Below, piece after piece: positions 33,918-43,134 of a stretch of 64,000 nt of DNA. Each line of letters begins with the position of its first letter. Position 1 is the first letter of the stretch. This DNA is from Wyeomyia smithii. Its lineage: Eukaryota > Arthropoda > Insecta > Diptera > Culicidae. A model generated the notes under the pieces. The model searched no databases, was not told the origin of the DNA, and saw only the letters and a list, made by a program, of their open reading frames with translations. Both the position numbers and the translations under genes were made by a program. The stretch is taken from assembly GCF_029784165.1 (NCBI RefSeq), contig NC_073694.1, positions 162,638,342 through 162,702,341 of the forward strand. The letters are read 5' to 3'.

Positions 33918-35289
33918 CGAAAGATATGATAGCTGAAATGAGGGGCCAAGTTGCTGCTAGTTGCATCAAAAAGGTTTTCACTGTAGGAAGAAGGGCAAGA
34001 AGAATATTTTGTAGGGGATCTGGTATGTTGAATGTTTTAAATATCCAGTCCACAATATCAGAAAATTTTATGAACCCTGTTTCTTTTTTATCTTCTGATC
34101 GAGAAATGGGTGCACGAGGGGTTTTTGGTGCCCCAGGAAGCGGTGGGTACTCCTGGTTTGATTTAAAATTAAAACCGGGAGGTACTTGCTTCGGTTTTTC
34201 TTCACCGCTTCCTTTTTGTGTTGGCTTATTGGTCATTCCGCTAGGGGTTATCTTGCGACCTTTGCGAGAAAGATTAGGAGAGTTGATCATTCTCCTCTTC
34301 CTAGATCCTTCTGGCATGGCATAAGAACACCCTTCGATGGGATCGTCAGATGTACCTCCATCGGTTGGCAAAAAGGAAAAGATGTTTCCTGTCGAGGGTG
34401 GCTCAGCACTCTTCAGCATTTCTGCGAAAGAGCGCTTTGATCGTTCCTTGAGGGAACGCTTTATTTTTTCCTCGCGCTGTTTGTACGCGGGACACGCCGA
34501 AACGTCATGCCGAGTTCCCTCGCAGTAGAGACACTTTTCAGTATCCTCACTGCAAGCGGTCTCAGCATGATTGCCTCCGCACTTGCTGCAGCGTGCCTTG
34601 TTGCAGCAGTAGGTGGCTGTATGACCTAACTGCTTGCAGTTTTGGCAATGCATGACCCGCGGTACGAACAGGCGTACAGGCAGACGAACCCTGTCCAAAG
34701 AGATGTAGTTCGGCAGTGCGGATCCGGCGAATGTTACACGGAAGGAATCCGAAGGGAAGAATTTCTTCTTCCCTTCTTCGATGGATACTGAATGCAATTG
34801 CTTGACATCCAGTATCTTTACATCTTGAATCAGGGGGTTCTTGAAGCACCCAACCCCGTGACGCAAAATGTCATCGACCGTGAGGCTTCCTTCGGTAACC
34901 ACACCGTCGATCTCCACGTCCTTGGCAGGGATGTACACGCGGTACTCTCTCGTGAAGAGCTCGTAGCTAGCAATTGCGTTTGCTTGCTTCAAGCTACTCA
35001 CAACAACTCGCAGTTTGTTCGGTCTAACCTTTGTAATTTCGGTTACGTCCGAAAACTGTTTTGCCAGGTCCTTGCCGATTTGAATTATATTTAGAGGCTT
35101 CTTTATGGGCCTGAAGTAAACTACGAACGGACCTTTCGAAGCATCTGGGTAAGCTTTCACCCGTGTTGCTGGTACCCTTGGTACGGGGCTAGGTAGCGGG
35201 GAAGGTAGAGGGGAATTGATGGGGGAGATCTCAATCTCTTCCCCAGTTGTTTCCACATCCAGGAATAGTTGCACCTGCATGTCGTCCAT
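33910..35289 (-). CDS. LINE ORF1, nucleocapsid-like protein
   Basis: An intact 459-residue protein from the ATG at 35289. Pro/Ser-rich N-terminus (residues about 22-40). A folded RNA-binding region spans about 53-210, beginning at PFVVYFRP. Three zinc knuckles follow: C215-x2-C218-x4-H223-x4-C228, C234-x2-C237-x3-H241-x4-C246 and C253-x2-C256-x4-H261-x4-C266. A basic stretch follows at about 275-290, then a Pro/Gly-rich linker, and a hydrophobic helix near the C-terminus (about 425-455). Such proteins coat element RNA in a ribonucleoprotein. Its stop overlaps the ORF2 start in ATGACTAA, suggesting termination-reinitiation for ORF2. The open frame suggests recent activity in the lineage. Confidence 0.85.
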   Translation of the reverse strand: MDDMQVQLFLDVETTGEEIEISPINSPLPSPLPSPVPRVPATRVKAYPDASKGPFVVYFRPIKKPLNIIQIGKDLAKQFSDVTEITKVRPNKLRVVVSSLKQANAIASYELFTREYRVYIPAKDVEIDGVVTEGSLTVDDILRHGVGCFKNPLIQDVKILDVKQLHSVSIEEGKKKFFPSDSFRVTFAGSALPNYISLDRVRLPVRLFVPRVMHCQNCKQLGHTATYCCNKARCSKCGGNHAETACSEDTEKCLYCEGTRHDVSACPAYKQREEKIKRSLKERSKRSFAEMLKSAEPPSTGNIFSFLPTDGGTSDDPIEGCSYAMPEGSRKRRMINSPNLSRKGRKITPSGMTNKPTQKGSGEEKPKQVPPGFNFKSNQEYPPLPGAPKTPRAPISRSEDKKETGFIKFSDIVDWIFKTFNIPDPLQNILLALLPTVKTFLMQLAATWPLISAIISFDD

Positions 35290-35340
35290 TTTGCGGGAGC
35301 GTTACGCTCTACCGCACACAAACGATAAATATTCGAATGT

Positions 35341-35352
35341 GGGGGGGGGGGG
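35341..35352. repeat. Poly(G) run
   Basis: Twelve G at the 5' boundary of the minus-strand LINE; read on that strand, a C run precedes the element. Confidence 0.9.
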
Positions 35353-35442
35353 TCAAGTAGTTGCTATTAAATTTTAAAAACAATTTCTCAAACTACAATG
35401 GATCAAAATAAAAAAAAGGCAGTAATACTAATACTAATAACA

Positions 35443-35443
<1 letters not shown>

Positions 35444-35535
<92 letters not shown>

Positions 35536-35615
35536 TGAATAATAATAATAATAATAATAGTAATAATAATTATAATAATAACAATAATAATAATACTATT
35601 AATAATAATGATAAA
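35444..35615. repeat. (AAT)n microsatellite
   Basis: Pure AAT repeats from about 35447 to 35534, then degenerate AAT with G, C and T interruptions to about 35615. Confidence 0.95.
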
Positions 35616-35859
35616 AATTCTAAAGTGAATACTTCACCGAACGTCTAAGTCACGACCTCACGGCTGATAGTAGGATCAATCGAGCGTCTCCGCAGAACAA
35701 ACAATGACGATCCAGCTTCGTGTTGTGACACAGTGGCCGTATCCTACACGCGACCTTGTAGATGCCACTTGTAGTTGACTTCCACTCGCTCGATCGTATG
35801 GTGGTCCGTGCTGCTAGCGGGGTAACAGCGGTGCGGGAGAATTATTCTTGCTGATATAT

Positions 35860-37587
35860 TGTAACTCTCTAATTCATCCCTCCCTACGCGCACGGGGTAA
35901 ATGTAGGGAGAGCGATCTCGGGGTCGTTCTTCTCCCAAGGCGGGTAAAATCAGGCTGTTCAATCTCACGTAGCCCGGAAATATTTCACCCAGATGTGAAT
36001 GGGAACTTTTCGCGAATCAATGACAAAGACTAGCGGTCGACTGTGGCCCGTCTACACACGCGAACCCTAACAAAGAAGGTATGCTCACAAGCCGAGAGAT
36101 GACTAAGTTTTTAAACCGACCTAAAACAAGCGAGAGTTGGAAACCGCTTTACCGGTTCGGAGTACAGCGAACTTTTCAAAACAAAAAGGAAAGTGTATGG
36201 ACTCACGCACGACACTTGCGATAAACTTTTATCTGCTAGGCTTAACTTCGGTTATGAACAACTCACAAATTTTCCGTTAAATACTATTTCCTTCCTGGTT
36301 GCCTTCAGCACAGTCCCGTGGGTTCCTTCTCTAGTCTCACTCGTCACTGAAGGACGACGATTGCCAATGTAGGATCCGAGTCAATCCGTCGAGACTCCAG
36401 CATTCGGGATGTTGCTTTACCCACCGTGAGTTTGGATACTGAATCGATCAAACCGCTCTTCCGTCTTCGTCTCCGCCGTCTGGTTAACTGTTGGATCGGG
36501 GACTGCTAGTCGAACTGGACAGCCGAAATGCCAACACGTGGACTGATTCGACTCAACGGCCTTTCTGTTTTTCGTCTCTGTAGGCCGATAGCCTCTTCGA
36601 TCGGGGACCCCTAATCGACCTGTACCGCAGAAATGCCAGCACGTGGAATATAGCGACACAATCCAACACCTCTAAGCTTGAAGGCGGATTTTTCAGGGGT
36701 TTCTGTTCCTGCGAAATAAAACTCGGAAATTGATTCCAAGAGACGGAAAAAGGCCATATCAGGCCTTTTCGATTTTATTAGCTAACTCATCGAAATTCTC
36801 TTTTTTTTTCACTGTTACACTGTTAATATCAAATACATTACAAATATTTTAACAATTTTACCATACCTTTTCCGTTTTTTTCTTGTTTTTATATTTTAAG
36901 TCGTACAGCGTGCACTAGCTTTTAAGTCGCAATGTGTATTATTTAGCTATAAGTTTTAGTGAATATTAAACCCTGAGATAATTTAAAATTATATTTAACA
37001 CCACCAACCTTCGTGCTCACTTCTACTTTTCTGTACTAACTTTAACTACTTAATTTTCTGTGTATCCCTGTGGGTTTTTTTTTTTGTTATCTTCTTTGCC
37101 TTTGGTAAGACCAACACTTCCTTTTATATTATAAATTTTAAACGATTGAAATATTCTTAAGACTGCGCCGCGCACTTCTACTCTTGTCGAAGGTCGGGAT
37201 CAGAAGAAAGACATCTCCCCATCAGCCAAGCTTCTGAAGCTAAAGGTTGTTAGGAGGGAGTTTACATCAGCGAAAAGTAGCCGAAGTTTGACAATTCCTC
37301 CGCATCCGCTTGCGTTAGTTGGGTTCCGGAGGACGCGGTTAGTGAATGTCCCTGATGTTTATTTTTCGGGGTCCGTTCACACCATTCTATGGGCAGGTAT
37401 GACGGTTGGTACGCAGCCCCAGAAGTACACCGCTGCCAAATAATTTGGTAGTGGTAGTATTTCTGTCACCTAATCGAACTGTCAGCCTGATTTACAGAGC
37501 CAAACGAAGGAGAACGACTGCCCGTGAGTGTTGCAAATAGCTTGGGTTGAAGACCCAAGGTCAGTCCCTTTGAAACCGTTGGTTACA
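35860..37587 (-). repeat. 3' LTR of the Osvaldo-like element
   Basis: 1728 bp. Compared with the other LTR it has an extra 45 bp at 36268-36312 and only a handful of base differences. It contains a 105-bp tandem duplication that reads as an 80-residue open frame at 36417-36659 (minus). Confidence 0.93.
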
Positions 37588-37602
37588 ATACCCCCACCAC
37601 TA
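37588..37602 (-). promoter_or_regulatory. Polypurine tract
   Basis: On the minus strand AGTGGTGGGGGTAT lies directly before the 3' LTR start (TGTAACC), where plus-strand DNA synthesis is primed. Confidence 0.65.
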
Positions 37603-38180
37603 GCTTTCAAAATGCATAAAATCATTTTGAACATAGTGACTTGGGTCGATCTCATTGGCAAAAGGTCAACATAAATAAATTTATGTTATTAGCTTGCACC
37701 GTTTCAATGTTTTCCCCTATCGGGAAAACAAGAAGGTATGAGCTATTCCTAGTTTAGACTGAAATGATCGAACTGATGAAGCAGTGTTTGTGTATTTAAA
37801 TACATATAGTTTGTCGTTAGGTGTCCATCACAAGGCTATTAAAAGTCTAATCGTGTCACTTGGTCGAAAAATTCAGTTTTAAAGCGCTTTTAGCCACAAT
37901 ATCCCGAGATTCCCTTGCCGGTTTAGATTACATTTGCTGTTTGCAGGATTTTCTAGTGGGAGGAATAGTTCGAGAAGGTAAGTTGATTGGATTTTTTCTT
38001 AGTTGGATAACCATAACCAAAATATTCAATGCACAAACAGCCGATACTGCTACATACAGCATTCTTCTATCTTTTTGTTTCCCATCGGTCCTGCAGTAAC
38101 CAGATGAGACAACGACGAACTACAAGGATGAGTTTAACTTGAACATTATGTACACAAATGTTAAATTTTTTTTTCTCTTT
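37603..38180 (-). other. 3' non-coding region of the Osvaldo-like element
   Basis: About 580 bp between the integrase stop and the polypurine tract. No envelope-like frame was recognised. Confidence 0.5.
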
Positions 38181-39134
38181 TCAGCTTCTTTCTTTTAGGT
38201 CGGCTGCGGAAAAGACTCCCAAAGACTTTCCGGCCTCATCCATTAGCTCATACGAACTGGTTCCCACCCTAGCTTTGATGGTGCACGGAACATAACAAGG
38301 ACCCAGTTTGGCGTTATATTTTCCTACGGCCGATGATTGACGAAAATTTCGTTTAAGGACCTTTTGACCAGCGACGTAAGTTGGAGCTGAGTTTTTAAAT
38401 CGCAGGTTATAAGTATGTGTGTTTTTTTCATATTGTTTTCTCAGTTGTTTACAGACTAATTCTTGAATACAACGAGCTATGTGTTGTTTTTTGTTAATTC
38501 TTTCTCCATCCGAAACTGTTTCATTCTGTTCTAGGTATTCTTCCCCGGAGCTGATAATCTCATGACCAAACAGGATTTTATATGGTGTGAAACCAGTGGC
38601 GGAGTGGGGTGTATTGTTTAGTACGTATTCGATTTCCGACACACGAGTGTCCCACAAGGTTTGATCATCACGCACATAGGTTCGAATGCAAGCGTTAATT
38701 GTTCGGTTAAGCCGCTCTACTGGGTTTGCCTGGCTATGATGTCTGGAATTCGCCCAGTGTCGGATATTATGCTGTTGTAAAAGTGCTTGGAATTCCTTCG
38801 CCAAGAAGGTGGAAGCATTATCTGTGATAATGTTCTGAGGAGTAGCATAACGTCGAAACCAACATTGTTCTAGGATGGTACATACTTGATGTGTAGAGAT
38901 TTTTCGTACTGGAATCAATAGGCAAAATTTGGAGAACACGTCCATGATCACCAATAAGTGACAATTCCCCTGTTTGCTTCGGGGGAGAGACTGTATATAG
39001 TCTAGAGCGATAATTTGAAACGGCTTTGTCGTCACTCGTTGCTGCCCCATCGGTGGCATTTGCGATCGGTAACTCGGTTTACTTTCTTGGCAAATTAAAC
39101 ACTTTCGTACGTGGGCTTTTACGTCTCTGGTCAT
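38181..39134 (-). CDS. Pol of the Osvaldo-like element: integrase
   Basis: This frame carries the rest of integrase: CLICQESK completes the zinc finger begun in the preceding frame. The DDE core follows, with Asp in IALDYIQSLP, Asp in ITDNASTF and Glu in NPVERLNRTINA. The C-terminal part has AGQKVLKRN and a GPCYVPCTI block. It is offset from the upstream pol frame by one base at a run of ten A (39150-39159, minus). Whether that run is a mutation, a sequencing error or a second shift site cannot be told here. It joins cDNA ends to target DNA. Confidence 0.85.
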   Translation of the reverse strand: MTRDVKAHVRKCLICQESKPSYRSQMPPMGQQRVTTKPFQIIALDYIQSLPRSKQGNCHLLVIMDVFSKFCLLIPVRKISTHQVCTILEQCWFRRYATPQNIITDNASTFLAKEFQALLQQHNIRHWANSRHHSQANPVERLNRTINACIRTYVRDDQTLWDTRVSEIEYVLNNTPHSATGFTPYKILFGHEIISSGEEYLEQNETVSDGERINKKQHIARCIQELVCKQLRKQYEKNTHTYNLRFKNSAPTYVAGQKVLKRNFRQSSAVGKYNAKLGPCYVPCTIKARVGTSSYELMDEAGKSLGVFSAADLKERS

Positions 39135-41322
39135 GTGTGGCCAGAAATATTTTTTTTTTCACCAGAGCCAGTGTTTTGTCTGCTCCTAAGTGTAAAGAAT
39201 CATCATGCTTTGCAATCAAAATTGCTTCACGAAGTTCCGGGGGCACACAGGTTTTCCATTCAAAATGAAAATCTACCGTCTCGTCTGAGTTACTTATGAA
39301 TTTTTTTAGAACCCCTCCCTCTAATCGGAAATCTATATATTTTTCAGGTTCTTTTTGGACGTTTGCCTTCGTTCGATAGTACCAGTCCTCTGGATTTTGG
39401 GAGAGACTCAGCACCTCTATTGCCCTAGAGAGCGCATCAGGGATAATGTTATCCACCCCGCGTCTATGCTTTATTTCCATGTCATGCTGCTGAAGTTCTA
39501 TACTCCAGCGACATAGGCGAGAAGAGGTTTTCCAACAACTTCGTACTATGTATGTTAAAGCAGAGGCATCAGTGAACACCGTGAAATGGGAACCTTCCAC
39601 ATAACACCGAAATTTTTCAATAGACTTGAGGACCGCGAGGGCCTCCTTTTCTGTGGCAAAATACCGTTGTTGAGCAGTGCTCAGTTTTTGCGAAAAATAC
39701 GCAATCGGTTTGTCAATCCCATCGTAGTTTTGGGTTAAAACTCCCGCAATGGCTAAGTCGCTAGCGTCGCAGTGAATCGAAAACGGACGATTAAAATCAG
39801 GATTGTTCAATATAGGGGCGCTTATTAATAATTCCTTGATTTTCACAAACGAGCCCTCGGCTGCATCGTTCCAGCAGACCGTCTTAGGCTTGCTCTTGAG
39901 AAGATCGGTCAAGGGCTGCACCATGCCACTATATTCGGAGATGAATCTCCGATAATAGTTGCACATTCCCAAAAATCTACGCAACGCCTTCAAGGATTTT
40001 GGTCTTTCGAAGTTAACGATTGATGCCACTCTATCGGGATTCGGTCGTAAGCCCTCCTTACTCAAAATATACCCAAGATATGGTACTTCGTCCACGCAAA
40101 ATTTTGATTTACTAACATTTATGGAAAGATTGGCCTCTCGAAGTCTAGTGGCCACGTTTTTTAGTCGGTCCAAATGTTCCTCAAATGTATTCGACACTAT
40201 AATAATGTCGTCTAAATAAATGAAGATATAAGGTTCCAATTCGCTGCCTCCCAACACCCGATCCATCAGGCGAGAAAGGGTGGCTGGGCTGTTTACCAAC
40301 CCGAAAGGCATTCGGGTAAAGTGAAACAAACCGCGGCCTAACACAGAGAAAGCGGTATACTTTTTAGATTTGGGATGTAACGGGACCTGAAGGAAAGCCT
40401 TCGATAAATCGATTGTCGAAATATATCGACATGGACCAAGCCGACTGAGTATACGATCAGCGTGTGGTAACGGATAGGAATCTCGCACTGTTCGTTCGTT
40501 AAGTTTTCTTGCGTCCAGACACAAGCGAACTGTGTTGTCGGGTTTATCTACAGGTACCAAACGTAGCGACCAGTCACTATATGAACGCTCGATTATTCCG
40601 CACTGGAGCATGTTGTCTAGTTCGCGGTTGATCTGTTCTTGCCTTTTTGGCGAGGTAGGAAAAGGGTTTATGCGAACTGGGGACATCTTCTTGGCTTCCG
40701 CACTGAGTTCTATTCGGTGGTTAATAAGAGAAGTCGCTTCTAAACGCCCACCTTCTGTCGTTTTAAAAAGGGCGATAGTTTTAGCTAGGTCATGTTGCTG
40801 TTCAATGGTTAAGGCGCATGGTTCTGCCTTACCATCCAACGTTTCTACCGATGTTCGTACAACAGTCGGAACTATTCCGAAAATATTCCAGAAATCGGAT
40901 CCCAAAATCAGTCGCCGTTTTAGGGACGGAATCACCAACATGTCGATCAATTTCGTCATACCGTTGAATGTCACTGGCATGCTGACGTACCCGTCAACGT
41001 CCAAATTTTGTCCATTCGCGGTGACAATGTTTATCTCTATAGGATAAACTTTTAGTTTACATCGTCTTATTAAACTTTCTGAACCCAGGCCGATTATGGA
41101 GCGGTTAGCTCCGCTATCAAGAAGTCCAATTAAAGGGATATCGTATACTTTTATTTCGATGAATGGTCTGTCGTCGTGGGGCAGACGGATAAATAGCTTA
41201 TTAATGGAGTGAACATATTCATGGTTGTCTACCGTACGGCAGCCACTAAGAAAACGATCGGAGGGGATATGGTCGGTTTTTCGAGGATTTCTGTTATCAC
41301 ATCGACACGTTTGCCTCGACAA
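39079..41322 (-). CDS. Pol of the Osvaldo-like element: protease, RT, RNase H
   Basis: A long open frame (747 codons) reached by the -1 shift; the true N-terminus is in the shift region, not an independent start. Protease: LLDSGANRSIIG at about residues 68-79. RT: LCLDARKLNERTV, STIDLSKAFLQVPL (motif A), MPFGLVNSPATLSRL and FIYLDDIIIVS (motif C). RNase H: FSIHCDASDLAIAGVL, a GSHFTVFTDASAL block and a terminal DALSRA. The first His pair of the integrase zinc finger (HDDSLHLGAD) lies at the end. The frame then closes because of a homopolymer shift at 39150-39159. All catalytic residues I can see are present. Confidence 0.88.
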   Translation of the reverse strand: MSRQTCRCDNRNPRKTDHIPSDRFLSGCRTVDNHEYVHSINKLFIRLPHDDRPFIEIKVYDIPLIGLLDSGANRSIIGLGSESLIRRCKLKVYPIEINIVTANGQNLDVDGYVSMPVTFNGMTKLIDMLVIPSLKRRLILGSDFWNIFGIVPTVVRTSVETLDGKAEPCALTIEQQHDLAKTIALFKTTEGGRLEATSLINHRIELSAEAKKMSPVRINPFPTSPKRQEQINRELDNMLQCGIIERSYSDWSLRLVPVDKPDNTVRLCLDARKLNERTVRDSYPLPHADRILSRLGPCRYISTIDLSKAFLQVPLHPKSKKYTAFSVLGRGLFHFTRMPFGLVNSPATLSRLMDRVLGGSELEPYIFIYLDDIIIVSNTFEEHLDRLKNVATRLREANLSINVSKSKFCVDEVPYLGYILSKEGLRPNPDRVASIVNFERPKSLKALRRFLGMCNYYRRFISEYSGMVQPLTDLLKSKPKTVCWNDAAEGSFVKIKELLISAPILNNPDFNRPFSIHCDASDLAIAGVLTQNYDGIDKPIAYFSQKLSTAQQRYFATEKEALAVLKSIEKFRCYVEGSHFTVFTDASALTYIVRSCWKTSSRLCRWSIELQQHDMEIKHRRGVDNIIPDALSRAIEVLSLSQNPEDWYYRTKANVQKEPEKYIDFRLEGGVLKKFISNSDETVDFHFEWKTCVPPELREAILIAKHDDSLHLGADKTLALVKKKIFLATHDQRRKSPRTKVFNLPRK

Positions 41323-41327
41323 ACGGT

Positions 41328-43134
41328 CTACAAACAGTTTTTTTCACAATAAGGGCATGATTTCGTTTCAACATTGTGAAACCCACATATGTTACAAAAT
41401 TTATGCTTAGGTCTCCGGCATTCATTAAGTTGATGTCCGGGAAGCCTGCAATTAAAGCACACCCCTTCTTTCGGTGGGGTGTAGTTTTCTAACAGCACCT
41501 TCAGTCCCGCAGTATCTGGGTCTATCTTGGTCTCACGTTTTCCCGTTTCTCGCGCCTCTATTTTCCTAACTTTTTCCTCGTCTGACATTCCTGTCCTCGA
41601 CGACCGAAAAAAGTTTCGCGTTTTCTGATAACGATTATCTTGCTGATTATAATTTTTCGGTTTCGCGCCTGTTTGAATTTCATTCACACTGGCACGATTT
41701 CGCGTATCAGTCTCGTCCGCGTGGGTATGGTATTTGAACCAAAAGGTTGCATCTAATCGACGACCGAGAACTTTCAAGTCGGCCAAATTATTAATATTCG
41801 ACGCGACGGCGTCCGTTCCGTTCTCATATTCCGGGAGATAATTTCGAACTTCTTCGCTTCCGAAATAGGTTTCGTAAGTGAGTTGAAAATCTTTTGCATT
41901 TCCGTAAAATAATCTTGGAACGTTTCCTTCATGCCTTGCTTACGAGCTCCCGCGCGTATCGACACCACGTGATCATGGTCTGGACTCAGGAACTCCCTTT
42001 TTATTTCGCGCACGAGTTCTTCCCAGCTGTTAAAGTCCTCATTTTCAACTCCGGTCATAAACCAAGTTTTAGCGGGACCACCGAATAAATGTATTGCGGA
42101 TCTAAATAGTTCTCGATGGGAAATCCATTCCGACTTCGCAAGAAATTCTACTTCGCGAATAAATTTCATTAAACCATGCCCATTATCTCTGCCATGCGCA
42201 GATTCCACTCCGAAACATGCTTGCATTTTCTACTCGCTCGTTTCTGCGGTTTAGCTAACGCTCTTCGACGCGGCGGTGATTGAGAGCTTGATGAAGCTGA
42301 GTGAACGTCTGTTGACCCTGAACTATCGCGACGCGATCTCGATTTTCGTTTCTCTTCATTCCTAACGATATTTTTCGACCTTCTTCCCCCTTTTTCGCCC
42401 TTCGCTGTTCGACCGGTGGGTGGCACATACAACGGTAATGGCCATGCATACGGGTTCATCCCGTGCGGAATCCCTGTCTGCGTGGTTTTCGATACCGATT
42501 TTAATTTTCGACCTAACACTGGGGACGTTCGAATACTCTCATGGCGCTCTGATTCTAAATCATCAGACTGTATATCTACGGAACTATGTTCCTTATCGTT
42601 CTCCCTTGTTTGTGGGGGGTTCTGCTGAAGATTTAAATTTGTTAGCGAACTTGCAATTTGAGCAATCATTTCCGCCTGAATTGCCGGTACTGGTGAAAAT
42701 GGGGAAAAATATGTATTGAGCAGTTCTCGAGTGGAATTTTTAAGTCGATCTAGGTCTTCCAGATCTTCGTCTTTCTCGGCGAAATCTTGGGCTCTAACAC
42801 ATCTCATAAAGTGATGTACCTATCTCGTTTTAAGTGCGTCCCTTACCCCCTCGAATCGAAGTTTATGTTCAAGAATGTCTCGAATGGATTTAACATTTTC
42901 GTCCACAGTCCTTATTTCTTCATCGACCGAAATATTGCATCTATTGAAATCGATATCTTTTTTATTCTTGTCTTTCTCCTCCCTTAGACGGTCTCGCAAT
43001 CGGCGTCTAAGTGCAGAATCACTTACGGTGTGATCAAACTGAACCGCCCGTACGGCTAATTCATGCTCAATTTCACTCCGTTCAAGATGGTGAACTAATA
43101 GTCCATCATATTGCATTTGAATTTCTACATTCAT
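41328..43134 (-). pseudogene. Gag of the Osvaldo-like element, with breaks
   Basis: The minus frame opens at the ATG at 43134. A charged coiled-coil-like N-terminal part ends at an in-frame TAG (42822-42820). The same frame goes on through a Ser/Arg-rich basic stretch (about 42400-42250). A one-base shift near 42200 moves to the capsid-like segment (FIREVEFLAKSEW, AIHLFGGPAKTWF, WEELVREIKREFLSPD). A second shift near 41845 leads to the nucleocapsid. This holds one CCHC knuckle, CFNCRLPGHQLNEC, and a following Cys/His cluster (CNICGFHNVETKSCPYC). It ends at TAG 41330-41328, just after the slippery site. Gag assembles the virus-like particle; as written it is not continuous. Confidence 0.82.
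41337..41343 (-). promoter_or_regulatory. -1 ribosomal frameshift slippery site A_AAA_AAC
   Basis: On the minus strand the heptamer A AAA AAC lies in the correct gag phase, 6 bases before the gag TAG. Slipping back one base enters exactly the frame of the PR-RT-RNase H reading frame. This is a canonical -1 frameshift arrangement for making Gag-Pol. A downstream stem-loop was not modelled. Confidence 0.78.

Larger units (their letters stand above)
30236..35340 (-). mobile_element. RNase H-bearing LINE (I superfamily), near full length
   Basis: On the minus strand there is a short 5' leader, ORF1 with three zinc knuckles, ORF2 with endonuclease, RT and RNase H, and a ~230-bp 3' tail. An upstream run of 12 G (35341-35352) marks the 5' boundary. 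The RNase H domain and the two-ORF layout place it in the I superfamily; a finer clade name is not safe. ORF2 is dead (stop and RT deletion). The right end is estimated, since no clear poly(A) or target duplication was found. Confidence 0.88.

Noticed and set aside
35341..35352. Poly(G) as a G-quadruplex regulatory site
   Set aside because: A single homopolymer at a LINE 5' boundary is better explained by non-templated bases at insertion.
37860..38099. An envelope gene after the integrase
   Set aside because: It lies on the opposite strand to the element and is only 79 residues, with no signal peptide plus membrane anchor pattern.
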